This document shows positions 9,351 through 17,854 of a DNA stretch of 64,000 nt, one piece after another. The notes beneath the pieces are model-generated. The model was given only the letters and a program-made list of their open reading frames with translations, had not been told where the DNA came from and did no database searches. A program made the position numbers and the translations under genes. Positions within the stretch are counted from its first letter, which is position 1, and every line of letters starts with the position of its first letter. The stretch lies in contig NZ_JAGFBU010000004.1 in NCBI RefSeq assembly GCF_017948675.1, positions 124,001 through 188,000 on the forward strand. Direction: 5' to 3'. The stretch is from Flavobacterium flabelliforme (GTDB lineage Bacteria > Bacteroidota > Bacteroidia > Flavobacteriales > Flavobacteriaceae).

Positions 9351-9386
9351 AAAAAAAAAGAGGAACGTAATGTTCCTCTTTTTTTT
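9351..9386. terminator. bidirectional terminator between the coiled-coil gene and hutI
   Basis: Arms AAAGAGGAAC (9357-9366) and GTTCCTCTTT (9372-9381) pair perfectly around a five-base loop, flanked by an A run and a T run. It serves two convergent genes. Confidence 0.88.
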
Positions 9387-10623
9387 ATGCCAAAATTTCA
9401 CCTTCTATGATAATCATTTCAATTAGGTTACTACCAAAAGCGTAGGGCAATTGGTAATAGGAGGGAATGGGTTTTGTGATAATGAGATTTGCTTTTTTGC
9501 CAATAGTAATACTTCCATGAGTTTCTGAAATTCCCATGGCATAAGCACCATTTATTGTTGCTGCATTTATAGCTTCTTCTGGAGTCATCCTCATTTTAAT
9601 ACAGGCTGTTGCTACCACAAAATTCATATTTCCTGATGGAGTTGATCCAGGGTTATAATCTGTAGCCAATGCTATTGGCAGTCCTTGAGCGATCATTTCG
9701 CGTGCAGGTGTGTAAGGAATACTCAGAAAATAAGAGCATGATGGCAATGCCACTGGCATTGTTTCGGTGTTTTTTAGAGCCATAATATCTTCTTTAGTCA
9801 TAACTTCTAGATGATCTACAGAAAGTGCCTGGTATTTTACTCCAGCTTGAATTCCTCCAATAGAGTTAAATTGATTTACGTGAATTTTGGGTTTTAAACC
9901 TAGTTTAATTCCAGCTTCCATAATGGCTTCTGTTTCGGCAACAGTAAAATAACCGGTTTCACAAAACACATCTATGAAGTCAGCGAGTTTGTTTTTAGCA
10001 ATTTCAGGAAGCATTTCATTTAACATGCAATCTATATATCCTTTTCTATTTTCTTTGTATGCTGTTGGAATAGCATGAGCGCCAAGAAAGGTAGCTTTAA
10101 TCGTTATAGAATAATTTTGAGCTAATTGTTGAATAACACGAAGCATTTTAAGTTCTCCTTCTACGGTTAGTCCATAACCCGATTTAATTTCTACGGCGCC
10201 AGTTCCTAAACGCATCACTTCTTCTAAACGTGCTTTTGATTGCTGATAAATTTCCTCTTCAGAAGTTTCGTTGAGTTTTTTTGCCGAGTTTAAAATTCCA
10301 CCACCGCGATTGGCAATTTCTTCGTAGGTCAATCCGTTGATGCGATCTACAAATTCTTGCTCTCGATTTCCAGCATATACAATATGAGTATGACTGTCAC
10401 ACCAAGATGGTAGCACTATTTTTCCGGTTGCATCAATAATCTTATCTGTGTCTATTTTTGGTACATCATTCATCGATCCAAAATCAGCAATAAAATTGTC
10501 TTTGATAACTAAATAAGCATTTTTTATAGTTGGAAGAATAGCCATTTCTGCTCCAGAAACTTTAGCAACACTAATTGCTCTAACTTGGAGTAATTCCTTA
10601 ATATTTGTGATTAAAGTTGTCAT
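9385..10623 (-). CDS. hutI: imidazolonepropionase
   Basis: This amidohydrolase-superfamily enzyme opens 4-imidazolone-5-propionate to N-formimino-glutamate, the third step of histidine degradation. The 412-residue length is typical. Metal and substrate motifs are present: SHTH with H78 and H80, the AGNR segment just after, HAIPTAYKENR near 184, HVNQFNSIGG near 249 and ATDYNPGS near 320. hutG lies downstream on the same strand beyond one inverted gene; hutH and hutU are not in the window, so the pathway genes are dispersed. The upstream gap holds a set of short repeats rather than an obvious promoter. Confidence 0.94.
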   Translation of the reverse strand: MTTLITNIKELLQVRAISVAKVSGAEMAILPTIKNAYLVIKDNFIADFGSMNDVPKIDTDKIIDATGKIVLPSWCDSHTHIVYAGNREQEFVDRINGLTYEEIANRGGGILNSAKKLNETSEEEIYQQSKARLEEVMRLGTGAVEIKSGYGLTVEGELKMLRVIQQLAQNYSITIKATFLGAHAIPTAYKENRKGYIDCMLNEMLPEIAKNKLADFIDVFCETGYFTVAETEAIMEAGIKLGLKPKIHVNQFNSIGGIQAGVKYQALSVDHLEVMTKEDIMALKNTETMPVALPSCSYFLSIPYTPAREMIAQGLPIALATDYNPGSTPSGNMNFVVATACIKMRMTPEEAINAATINGAYAMGISETHGSITIGKKANLIITKPIPSYYQLPYAFGSNLIEMIIIEGEILA

Positions 10624-10684
10624 TTTTGTGGGTTTGTTTTAGGTAGATTTCAATGTCTGATTCCTGACATTTTTTTTTTACGCA

Positions 10685-10796
10685 ACGAAGGCACTAATGC
10701 ACAAATTTTAAATTTAATTTAGTGGACTTAGTGCCTTCGTGGAAAAATTTATAAATCAATTTTAGTTTACACAGAATTTAACTTAGTGTCTTCGCA
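10685..10796. repeat. degenerate CTTAGTGnCTTCGTGG repeat cluster
   Basis: Between hutI and the cyclotransferase gene there is a perfect 13-base inverted repeat: ACGAAGGCACTAA at 10685-10697 and TTAGTGCCTTCGT at 10728-10740. A third, direct copy, CTTAGTGTCTTCGCA, lies at 10782-10796. The same theme recurs at 56855-57014. It has no coding potential and lacks the regular units and spacers of a CRISPR array. Confidence 0.65.
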
Positions 10797-10829
10797 TCTT
10801 TCTGGCAAGTAGTAATACTCTAAATTATG

Positions 10830-11903
10830 TTACTCTGAAACTGAAATTTCAAACATTTTATCCCAGTTTTTTCCAGTTACAAAAATGGTTTTAGTTTTAG
10901 GATTGTAAGCAATTCCGTTTAAAACATCAGTGTCGGGTAAATGACTGACTTTACTTTTTAGGTCAACAAGATTGATAATTGCTTCAACAATTCCGCTTTT
11001 TGGATCTATAATAGCAATAGCATCTTTTTGATAGATATTTCCGTAGATTTTACCATTAATCCATTCCAATTCATTCACCGCCTTTATTTTGGTTTCATAA
11101 GAGTAAACGTTAATATAATCTACTTCTTTGAGTGTTTTAGGGTCTAATTTCCAAATTTTCTCTGTTCCGTCCGATTGGTATAAATAAGTTCCGTCATTTG
11201 TAAGTCCCCAACCTTCAATTTGTTTAAAGTACGGGAATGTTTTTTCTTTCTTGAAAGTATCGGCATTATAAATATAGCCTTCGTTATTTTGCCAAGTTAG
11301 TTGGTAGACTTTGTTATTTAGAATTGTGATCCCTTCACCGAAATACTGATCCGCAAGTTCTACTTTTTTGTAAACTTTACCAGTTTTATAATCTGTTTTT
11401 CTTAAGCTCGAAACACCTCTTTTACCAGTTGGACCACTTCCATTTCCTGTTCCTTCATATAATGTGTCACGATAAAATTCTAAACCTTGAGTGTACGCTT
11501 CATAATCATGAGGGTAAGTATTTACAATTTTATACTTTAATAATTTAGGTTGTACATTAGAAACTAGCTCAACTCTTGCAGTAGCTTCAGAAAATTCATT
11601 ATCATAATAAACCTTTGCTTTAAGGTTTTGATAACCTAATTTTTGCTCTTTTAAATCAAAGTTAAGTTTTTCAACTCCTTTGATTGTTGCTACTTTTTTA
11701 TCATTTACAAAGTAAGTGATACTATCTACCGCTTTGTTATTTGGATTTAATATAGCTAATATAAGAGACTCTTGTGGCTGATATTGCTCCTTAAAAGCAC
11801 TATTATCAATAGTAAATATAGAATTTTCACCTTTTTTTGTATCACCGCAATTGGATAATGTGATTCCTAATAAAATGATAAATAGGAAGTTATGATTTTT
11901 CAT
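10830..11903 (-). CDS. glutaminyl-peptide cyclotransferase, putative lipoprotein
   Basis: Glutamine cyclotransferases convert N-terminal glutamine of peptides to pyroglutamate with loss of ammonia. The 357-residue protein starts with a lipoprotein signal ending LSNC (Cys19), then has an N-terminal beta-rich domain of about 95 residues, then the beta-propeller typical of the plant/bacterial QC family, with repeats such as YTQGLEFY, EGITILNNKVYQLTW, GWGLTNDGTYLYQSDG and LNGIAYNPK. It is therefore expected at the envelope, facing the periplasm. It is divergent from the SRP RNA gene, and their promoters are closely packed. A TAnnTTTG element lies on the reverse strand at 11950-11957. Confidence 0.88.
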   Translation of the reverse strand: MKNHNFLFIILLGITLSNCGDTKKGENSIFTIDNSAFKEQYQPQESLILAILNPNNKAVDSITYFVNDKKVATIKGVEKLNFDLKEQKLGYQNLKAKVYYDNEFSEATARVELVSNVQPKLLKYKIVNTYPHDYEAYTQGLEFYRDTLYEGTGNGSGPTGKRGVSSLRKTDYKTGKVYKKVELADQYFGEGITILNNKVYQLTWQNNEGYIYNADTFKKEKTFPYFKQIEGWGLTNDGTYLYQSDGTEKIWKLDPKTLKEVDYINVYSYETKIKAVNELEWINGKIYGNIYQKDAIAIIDPKSGIVEAIINLVDLKSKVSHLPDTDVLNGIAYNPKTKTIFVTGKNWDKMFEISVSE

Positions 11904-11949
11904 AGTTTAAATTTTTGATAGAACAATATACAACGATATTTTATAGCTG

Positions 11950-11957
11950 CAAAGGTA
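11950..11957 (-). promoter_or_regulatory. -7 promoter element for the cyclotransferase gene
   Basis: The reverse strand reads TACCTTTG, an exact TAnnTTTG match, leaving a leader of about 40 bases. It abuts the -33 box of the SRP RNA promoter, so the two promoters may interfere. Confidence 0.5.
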
Positions 11958-11988
11958 TTGCAAAAATATAAAAAGTGTTGTATATTTG
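11958..11988 (+). promoter_or_regulatory. promoter of the SRP RNA gene
   Basis: A TTG box (11958-11960) is followed after 20 bases by TATATTTG (11981-11988), a full match to the Bacteroidota consensus. The expected start falls at about 11993-11995, exactly where the RNA stem begins. Confidence 0.85.
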
Positions 11989-11992
11989 CACC

Positions 11993-12085
11993 GGCAAGTC
12001 CTACACGACCAGCTCCTGCAGACTCCCCCAGGATGGGAACATAGCAAGGGTACGTGGTTGAGCGGTGCGATGTAGGTCGCTTGCC
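11993..12085 (+). ncRNA. ffs: small signal recognition particle RNA (4.5S type)
   Basis: The ends GGCAAG (11993-11998) and CTTGCC (12080-12085) close a long hairpin, and the inner arms CCTACA and TGTAGG continue it. The apex has the conserved SRP domain: a GGAA tetraloop on an AUG/CAU stem next to an asymmetric loop with CCAGG opposite AGCAAGG. This is the Ffh-binding helix-8 core of the targeting particle for membrane and secreted proteins. Length, about 93 bases, fits the short bacterial form without an Alu domain. A good promoter precedes it and hairpin terminators follow. Confidence 0.93.
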
Positions 12086-12094
12086 ATTTTTTAT

Positions 12095-12123
12095 AAATCT
12101 TCTTTTTTGGAAGATTTTTTTTT
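12095..12123 (+). terminator. terminator after the SRP RNA gene
   Basis: Arms AAATCTTC (12095-12102) and GAAGATTT (12110-12117) pair perfectly around a seven-base loop and run into a T tract. Confidence 0.8.
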
Positions 12124-12142
12124 GAAATAAAGATAATAATAG

Positions 12143-12165
12143 TCTTCCTTCGGGAGGATTTTTTT
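12143..12165 (+). terminator. second hairpin with UUCG loop and T tract
   Basis: TCTTCC (12143-12148) pairs with GGAGGA (12153-12158), with one G-U pair, around a TTCG tetraloop and is followed by seven T. It would act as a backup terminator for the SRP RNA, or as a hairpin just before the dehydrogenase gene. Confidence 0.65.
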
Positions 12166-12199
12166 ATTTTTGGACCTTTCGTATTAAATAGTATAGCAA

Positions 12200-13003
12200 A
12201 TGGGTAAAGTAGTTCTTATTACAGGAGGTTCTTCAGGAATTGGGAAATCTATAGGTGAATTTTTGCATCATAAAGGTTTTGTTGTTTATGGTACGAGTAG
12301 AAATCCTGAACGTGTTTTGAATTCGGTTTTTCCCTTAGTAGCTTTAGATGTCAGAGATTCTAATTCTATTGGTTTGGCTGTAGCCAAAGTTATTGCTTTG
12401 TCGGGAAAAATTGATATTGTAATTAATAATGCTGGTGTTGGAATAACAGGACCTTTGGAAGAAATTCCAATGGAGGAAATCAAAAATAATTTTGAAACGA
12501 ATTTTTTTGGTCCTATTGCAGTTATGAAAGCAGTTTTACCACAAATGCGCAAACAAAAATCTGGATTAATTATCAATATTACCTCTATAGCTGGGTATAT
12601 GGGATTGCCTTACAGAAGTGTTTATTCCGCCTCCAAAGGGGCTTTAGAACTGATTACAGAAGCTTTACGAATGGAAGTAAAGGCATTGGGAATCAAGATC
12701 ACCAATGTGGCACCAGGAGATTTTGCAACCAATATCGCTTCTGGTCGTTTTCATGCACCAGTAATTCAGGATTCTGATTATAAAGTTCCGTATGAAAATA
12801 CCTTACGTACTATGGATGAACATGTTGATTCTGGCAGTAATCCTAACGAAATGGCAGAAGCAGTTTATAAAATTATTCAATCTCCAAATCCAAAAATCCA
12901 TTATAAGGTGGGGGTTTTTATGCAGAAATTTTCAATCGTTTTAAAAAGAGTTTTGCCTGATATAGTGTATGAAAAAATGCTTATGAATCATTATAAATTG
13001 TAA
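12200..13003 (+). CDS. short-chain dehydrogenase/reductase
   Basis: The 267-residue protein is a classical SDR, a cytoplasmic NAD(P)-dependent oxidoreductase. It shows the nucleotide-binding TGGSSGIG (8-15), the structural NNAG (76-79) and the catalytic S129, Y142 and K146 (YSASK). GTSRNPER at about 31-38 places a basic residue after the second strand, which favours NADPH. The substrate cannot be predicted; the closest general type is the one often labelled short-chain oxidoreductase acting on lipids or sugars. It lies alone between the SRP RNA and the transaldolase gene. Confidence 0.88.
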   Translation: MGKVVLITGGSSGIGKSIGEFLHHKGFVVYGTSRNPERVLNSVFPLVALDVRDSNSIGLAVAKVIALSGKIDIVINNAGVGITGPLEEIPMEEIKNNFETNFFGPIAVMKAVLPQMRKQKSGLIINITSIAGYMGLPYRSVYSASKGALELITEALRMEVKALGIKITNVAPGDFATNIASGRFHAPVIQDSDYKVPYENTLRTMDEHVDSGSNPNEMAEAVYKIIQSPNPKIHYKVGVFMQKFSIVLKRVLPDIVYEKMLMNHYKL

Positions 13004-13099
13004 TTTTGCACTCAATTTTAATAGCACGAGGTATTACTTCACTAAGCGTCTATTTTTTATAGGAGTTCAGTGATTTTCATTTGTAGTGAAAAGCCCATA

Positions 13100-13190
13100 G
13101 TATAATGTAGCATCAGCGGAATTATTTGAGGACTTGTAGCGCAAAGCCCGTTTCGCCACGGCGAACACGCCCAAATTATAAAACACACAA
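13100..13190. repeat. GC-rich structured intergenic element
   Basis: In the 202-base gap before the transaldolase gene, the sequence from about 13100 to 13185 is clearly richer in G and C than its surroundings and carries a tight hairpin, TTCGCC-AC-GGCGAA, near 13153-13166, followed by CACGCCC. No frame is open through it. From memory, similar stretches occur in intergenic regions of other flavobacteria, but this was not checked. Confidence 0.4.
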
Positions 13191-13205
13191 TTAAATACAA
13201 AAATT

Positions 13206-13862
13206 ATGAAATTTTTTATTGACACGGCTAATTTAGCTCAGATTAAAGAAGCACAAGCATTAGGCGTTTTAGATGGCGTTACTACAAACCCATCGTTGAT
13301 GGCGAAAGAGGGAATTACAGGAAAAAATAGCATTTTGAAACACTATGTTGACATTTGTAATTTGGTTGATGGTGATGTGAGTGCCGAAGTGAATGCTTTG
13401 GATTACGACGGAATGATTAAAGAAGGGGAGGAGTTAGCTGATTTACACGATCAAATCGTGGTAAAATTGCCTATGACTAAAGAAGGTGTTATGGCTGCAA
13501 AATACTTTTCGGATAAAGGAATTAAAACAAATGTAACTTTAGTATTCTCAGCGGGACAAGCTTTATTAGCTGCTAAAGCGGGAGCTACTTATGTTTCTCC
13601 GTTCATTGGTCGTTTAGATGACGTATCTACCGATGGTTTGGCTTTGATTGAAGAAATTAGATTAATTTATGACAACTACGGTTATGAAACTCAAATTCTT
13701 GCTGCTTCAGTGCGTCACACCATGCATATTGTGAATTGTGCTAAGATTGGTGCTGATGTTATGACGGGACCACTTTCTGCAATTTACGGATTATTGAAAC
13801 ACCCACTTACTGATATCGGATTAGCTCAATTTGTTGCTGATTTTGAAAAAGGGAATAAATAA
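13206..13862 (+). CDS. tal: transaldolase (small, fructose-6-phosphate aldolase-like subfamily)
   Basis: Transaldolase transfers a dihydroxyacetone unit between sugar phosphates in the non-oxidative pentose phosphate pathway. The 218-residue length belongs to the short subfamily that also includes fructose-6-phosphate aldolase. The Schiff-base lysine is K87 in VVKLPMT. The position that separates the two activities (Tyr in aldolases, Phe in transaldolases) is F133 in SPFIGR, so transaldolase activity is favoured. N28 and the ID..N start motif (FIDTANL) also fit. A bidirectional terminator follows. No other pentose phosphate gene adjoins it. Confidence 0.92.
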   Translation: MKFFIDTANLAQIKEAQALGVLDGVTTNPSLMAKEGITGKNSILKHYVDICNLVDGDVSAEVNALDYDGMIKEGEELADLHDQIVVKLPMTKEGVMAAKYFSDKGIKTNVTLVFSAGQALLAAKAGATYVSPFIGRLDDVSTDGLALIEEIRLIYDNYGYETQILAASVRHTMHIVNCAKIGADVMTGPLSAIYGLLKHPLTDIGLAQFVADFEKGNK

Positions 13863-13892
13863 AAAGTTTTTTTTAGATTTCTATATTATTAT

Positions 13893-13929
13893 AAAAAAAT
13901 CCCATTCGCCGCGGCAAATGGGATTTTTT
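13893..13929. terminator. bidirectional terminator between the transaldolase and sugar transporter genes
   Basis: Arms AAATCCCATT (13897-13906) and AATGGGATTT (13917-13926) pair perfectly, with an inner GCC/GGC extension. An A run and a T run flank it, serving two convergent genes. Confidence 0.88.
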
Positions 13930-13945
13930 ATTAGTTTTATTTTAA

Positions 13946-15607
13946 TTAGTGTCCACTACCTACTTCTATTTCTTTTCCAATTCCTTGTTTCTCTAAAATT
14001 CTAATCACTTTCCAACCATAGAATGCAATAAAGGAGAAGCAAAGTACAGGAATAAAGTACGAAGCATGAATGCCTATAATATCAGCTAATTTTCCTTGTA
14101 ATGGAGGAATAATTCCGCCACCTAAAATCATCATTACTAAAAAGGCGGAACCTTGTGAAGTATATTTACCTAATCCTGCAATTGCTAATGAGAAAATACA
14201 AGGCCACATGATACTTAGGAATAATCCACCACTCATAAAGGCAAAAATAGCAATTGTACCTGTAGTAAGTAATCCTATAATCATAGCTGTCATTCCCATT
14301 AATCCAAATATCATTAGCGTTCTTGAAGGTTGATCTTTACCTAAAAAGAAACCAGTTATTTGAAATAAAATTACAAATGCATAAGCATATAACGGAGTAA
14401 CATCTTGTCCAGAAATTGCATTAGCAGTTAGTATAACACCAAATGCCACATAAGGAACTACAATTAATAATATTTTCTTTACCATAGACGACGGATTGAA
14501 TACAGTAATTGCTCCAGCCCAACGACCAATCATTAAACTTCCCCAGTACATTGACATATAAGGAGCAAGACCAGGCCCAGAAATAGATCCAAAATCAGGA
14601 GTTACCAATAATTCACCAAGATTACTTCCTATCGTTACTTCTACACCTACGTAGGCAAAAAGCGCTACCATTCCCAAAACTAACTGAGGATATTTCATGG
14701 CGCCCCAACCTTCAGGATTTTTTTGTGCTGTAGTATTTGCAAAAAAGAGACCAATAACAACTACTAATAGCGTTGAAATAGTAAGTGCTAATCCTAAATA
14801 ATCTTTTTCTTTATTTTCGATAAAATGGGTAATAAAGGTTGGGTCTTCGTATCGAGAAAAGATATAAGCAAAAATAATTACTAAAATTACTGTAATAGCA
14901 ATAAGCGTCTTGATGGCTTTGTTTGCCATTTCAAAGGTAGCATCCGTTTTCCCAGCGGGCAGTTTTTTTGAAAAATGAAATAATGCAGCTGCCAATAAAA
15001 ATAAACCACCTACAAATACATATAAAATTCTCATAGACTCTAATGAATCTGGTTTTTGAGCATATTCTTCAATATTTACTCCAGCAATTACACCAAATAA
15101 TGCTATAGAAACTACTATTGGTCCTATCGTTGTTCCCAATGAGTTGATTCCTCCAGCAAGGTTTAACCTACTTGATGCCGTATGTGGCTCTCCAAGAGAA
15201 GCAGCAAATGGTTGTGCCGAAGTTTGTTGTAATGAAAAACCAAGGGCAACAATGAATAAAGCTCCAAGAATAAAAAGATAATTTCCTTCAGTTACTGCAA
15301 GAATCATTAACCCTGCGCCAAAAGTGCTTATTAATAAACCATAGATAATTCCTTTTTTGAATCCCCATCCATTTAAAATGTCTTTTTTAGCGATACTACT
15401 TAAAATAAAAAGTAATAATGCACCAATATAATAAGCGCCATAAAAGGCAAAATCAATTAGCTGACTTTGAAATTGGTCTAACCCAAATTTAGCTTTACAA
15501 AACGGAATAAAAACACCGTTTGATGCACCAATAAAACCCCAAAAGAAAAATACGGTTATTAGCGTGTAAAGCGCAGAATTGTTAGACTGAGTTTTTTCTG
15601 TATTCAT
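13946..15607 (-). CDS. FucP/NagP-type sugar MFS transporter
   Basis: This is an inner-membrane sugar:proton symporter of the FucP branch of the major facilitator superfamily. Motifs typical of that branch are present, such as FFFWGF near residue 20, [17 protein letters not shown] near 122-138 and [15 protein letters not shown] near 490. At 553 residues it is longer than the usual 410-440; two extra hydrophobic segments (about 235-255 and 270-292) sit in the middle, giving 14 or more membrane segments. Its place beside the GlcNAc locus suggests N-acetylglucosamine as substrate, as for NagP-type permeases, but glucose or galactose remain possible. Confidence 0.85.
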   Translation of the reverse strand: MNTEKTQSNNSALYTLITVFFFWGFIGASNGVFIPFCKAKFGLDQFQSQLIDFAFYGAYYIGALLLFILSSIAKKDILNGWGFKKGIIYGLLISTFGAGLMILAVTEGNYLFILGALFIVALGFSLQQTSAQPFAASLGEPHTASSRLNLAGGINSLGTTIGPIVVSIALFGVIAGVNIEEYAQKPDSLESMRILYVFVGGLFLLAAALFHFSKKLPAGKTDATFEMANKAIKTLIAITVILVIIFAYIFSRYEDPTFITHFIENKEKDYLGLALTISTLLVVVIGLFFANTTAQKNPEGWGAMKYPQLVLGMVALFAYVGVEVTIGSNLGELLVTPDFGSISGPGLAPYMSMYWGSLMIGRWAGAITVFNPSSMVKKILLIVVPYVAFGVILTANAISGQDVTPLYAYAFVILFQITGFFLGKDQPSRTLMIFGLMGMTAMIIGLLTTGTIAIFAFMSGGLFLSIMWPCIFSLAIAGLGKYTSQGSAFLVMMILGGGIIPPLQGKLADIIGIHASYFIPVLCFSFIAFYGWKVIRILEKQGIGKEIEVGSGH

Positions 15608-15770
15608 AATTTTTGTTTGGTTAATTTTTTAGGTTAATAATTTGTTCCATCCGTAAATGTATCTTTTAGGAAAATTAAAAAAAAGTAATTCATTATAAAA
15701 ATGACTTATATTATACCATCGACAGTATTTCTTTTACCAACTGCAAAATGTGTTGGTTGTAAAATTGCAA

Positions 15771-16472
15771 TTACTCTAAAATTCTAATTTTTACATCCTT
15801 ACTATAATTTCGGCCAATTGGTAATATGTATGAATGCACTTGTATTCTATTGCCCTCTATAAATTTTACTTTATTAATGGCAATTATATACGATTTATGA
15901 ATGCGAGTAAATTTATCTACAGGTAATTCTTCGGACAGAGCGGTAAGAGATTTGTGGGTAATATAGGTTTTATCAGCGGTTACTACTTTTATATATTCTT
16001 TCATTCCCTCAATAAAAAGAATTTCATCAATAATTATTTTGACCATTTTTTTATCTACTTTGATAAAAATATGAGGATCTAATCTAGGTGTTTCTACTTT
16101 AAGATTATTTTTTAAATTAAAATCAGCTTCAATTTTATGAATGCATTTTATAAAACGAGGAAGCGGAATAGGTTTTACTAAATAATCCAACACATCTAAC
16201 TCATAACTCTCTGCAGCAAACTCTCTAAAAGCAGTTGTAATTACAATTTTAGTTTTATTCTCAATCAATCGGATCAATTCAAATCCTGTCATCAAAGGCA
16301 TGTGTATGTCTAAAAAGACAATATCAATCGTATTATTGTTTATAAAATCGAGCGCTTCTATGGCATTGTGAAAAACGCCAATAATTTCAAAGTCTGCAAA
16401 ATTTGTGAAATAATTTTGCAGAATTTTTGTAGCCAATGGCTCATCATCAATCAAAACACATTTAATCTTCAT
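15771..16472 (-). CDS. LytTR-family response regulator
   Basis: The 233-residue protein has an N-terminal receiver domain (acidic pocket DDEP at 9-12, phospho-acceptor D55 in FLDIHMP, conserved Lys in LVKPI near 107) and a C-terminal LytTR DNA-binding domain (about 130-233) with the typical ILFIEGMKEYIKV segment. It overlaps the sensor gene upstream by eleven bases, so the two are translated together. Placed between the sugar transporter and susC, it is the likely regulator of the GlcNAc locus. Confidence 0.93.
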   Translation of the reverse strand: MKIKCVLIDDEPLATKILQNYFTNFADFEIIGVFHNAIEALDFINNNTIDIVFLDIHMPLMTGFELIRLIENKTKIVITTAFREFAAESYELDVLDYLVKPIPLPRFIKCIHKIEADFNLKNNLKVETPRLDPHIFIKVDKKMVKIIIDEILFIEGMKEYIKVVTADKTYITHKSLTALSEELPVDKFTRIHKSYIIAINKVKFIEGNRIQVHSYILPIGRNYSKDVKIRILE

Positions 16473-17514
16473 TTTGAACAGGTATTTGTAAACGAATGAT
16501 ATAATAATTGAATTTAACTGTTTTTTCTAGGGTAAAATTATTCTGAAAAATTAATTTCAATCTCTTTTTAGTATTAGATAAACCAATGCCTTTTTTAGTT
16601 TTAGCATTTTGTGAAAGTACAAAATTATTTAGTATTTCAAATTCCAGTATTGTGTTGTCAATAACTTTGCAATTGATTTTGATTCTAAGATTACTGTTAC
16701 AAGGACCACCATGTTTGAATGCATTTTCTATTAGCGTAATCACCAATAAGGGAGGGATTTTTATGTCGTCGATATTCGATTCTATATTTACTGCGACTTC
16801 TACGTTTTCAAAACGAAGCTTTTCAATTTCTATATAATTCTGTATGTAATCAATCTCTTTAGTCAAATCGACCATCTTAGTTCCCTTAACGTCATACAGA
16901 ATATATTCCATCAATCGGGAAAGTTTTAGAATTACATCGGGAACTTTTTTTGAAGATTCTAAAGATAAAGCATATAAGTTATTGAGTGTATTAAAAAAAA
17001 AGTGAGGTTGTATTTGAGTCTTTAGATATTTTAGTTTCATTTTAGACTGATTCTTTTTCATAATCGTGTTGCGATCTCTTTCTTTTAACCAATTCATGGT
17101 AGAAAAAACAGAAGACGCTATCGATAGAACATAAATTTCACCAATGGTAACTGCTACAATATGATTGATATCAAAAGGATGATACATTTTATTGGCTTCT
17201 GGCCAAATATTCTCAGAAATCATATAATATGTCAAACCTGTCTTTAATATATAGATTACTGCTAAACTACCTAATAGAGCCAGAGTGTATTTATAATATT
17301 CAAATTTTACAATGTAACGCGGAATGAGTACTAACAAATTAAAGTACACAAAAGGAATGTGTAATGAAAACTCGATCAGATTGGATTTGAAAGAATACGG
17401 ATAATTATCAAAGTAAGATCCCCAACGTAAAAAGTTGATTAAAAAAAAGATAATCCAAAAACCAAAATGGTTTCTAAATTCGGTATTAAATTTTATTTTT
17501 TTAATGAGGTTCAA
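16462..17514 (-). CDS. LytS-type membrane sensor histidine kinase
   Basis: The 350-residue protein has about four N-terminal transmembrane helices (between about 17 and 140) with very short loops, then the His_kinase domain with phospho-acceptor H171 in QIQPHFFFNTLNNL and an ATPase domain (ENAFKHG near 265, GIGLSNTKKRL near 315). No separate extracellular sensing domain is present, so the signal is probably read in the membrane or through a partner. It is the cognate sensor of the overlapping LytTR regulator. It diverges from susC across a 340-base gap. Confidence 0.93.
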   Translation of the reverse strand: MNLIKKIKFNTEFRNHFGFWIIFFLINFLRWGSYFDNYPYSFKSNLIEFSLHIPFVYFNLLVLIPRYIVKFEYYKYTLALLGSLAVIYILKTGLTYYMISENIWPEANKMYHPFDINHIVAVTIGEIYVLSIASSVFSTMNWLKERDRNTIMKKNQSKMKLKYLKTQIQPHFFFNTLNNLYALSLESSKKVPDVILKLSRLMEYILYDVKGTKMVDLTKEIDYIQNYIEIEKLRFENVEVAVNIESNIDDIKIPPLLVITLIENAFKHGGPCNSNLRIKINCKVIDNTILEFEILNNFVLSQNAKTKKGIGLSNTKKRLKLIFQNNFTLEKTVKFNYYIIRLQIPVQNED

Positions 17515-17854
17515 TACTAAATAATTTATTGATAAGAGATTGTTTTTTACAAATTCAAATAAGAATGTTTTGCAACTTTAAGGAATTTGAAACCAAAAAT
17601 CGAATTTTATAGTACCAAAATTTAAAATAATTTAAAAATAAATTGGTAACGACTTTCAAAAAGCATTTCGTAGTAGAAACAGTGTCGTTGGTTGAATATA
17701 GTTGCGATCTCACTGTTAAATTTCATAAAATTTACGCATTGTTTATTAAAGTAAGTGGTTAATGTTGATTTTATGGTTGTTAGTATATTTTGTTTTTTTA
17801 AGAATGTTTTAACAATTAGATTTACACTATAACTAACAAAATAAATCATTTATA
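17515..17854. other. regulatory gap between the sensor kinase and susC
   Basis: No convincing gene lies here. The only visible symmetry is AACGAC (17648-17653) facing GTCGTT (17684-17689), 30 bases apart, which could be part of a regulator site. No exact TAnnTTTG match was found for susC. Confidence 0.4.

Noticed and set aside
10685..10796. CRISPR array
   Set aside because: The copies vary, face both ways and lack regular spacers; no cas gene is near.
13206..13862. fructose-6-phosphate aldolase
   Set aside because: The distinguishing position is Phe133, not Tyr, which favours transaldolase.
17622..17849. reverse-strand 75-codon frame before susC
   Set aside because: It lies in the susC upstream region, has low-complexity AT-driven composition and no recognisable family.
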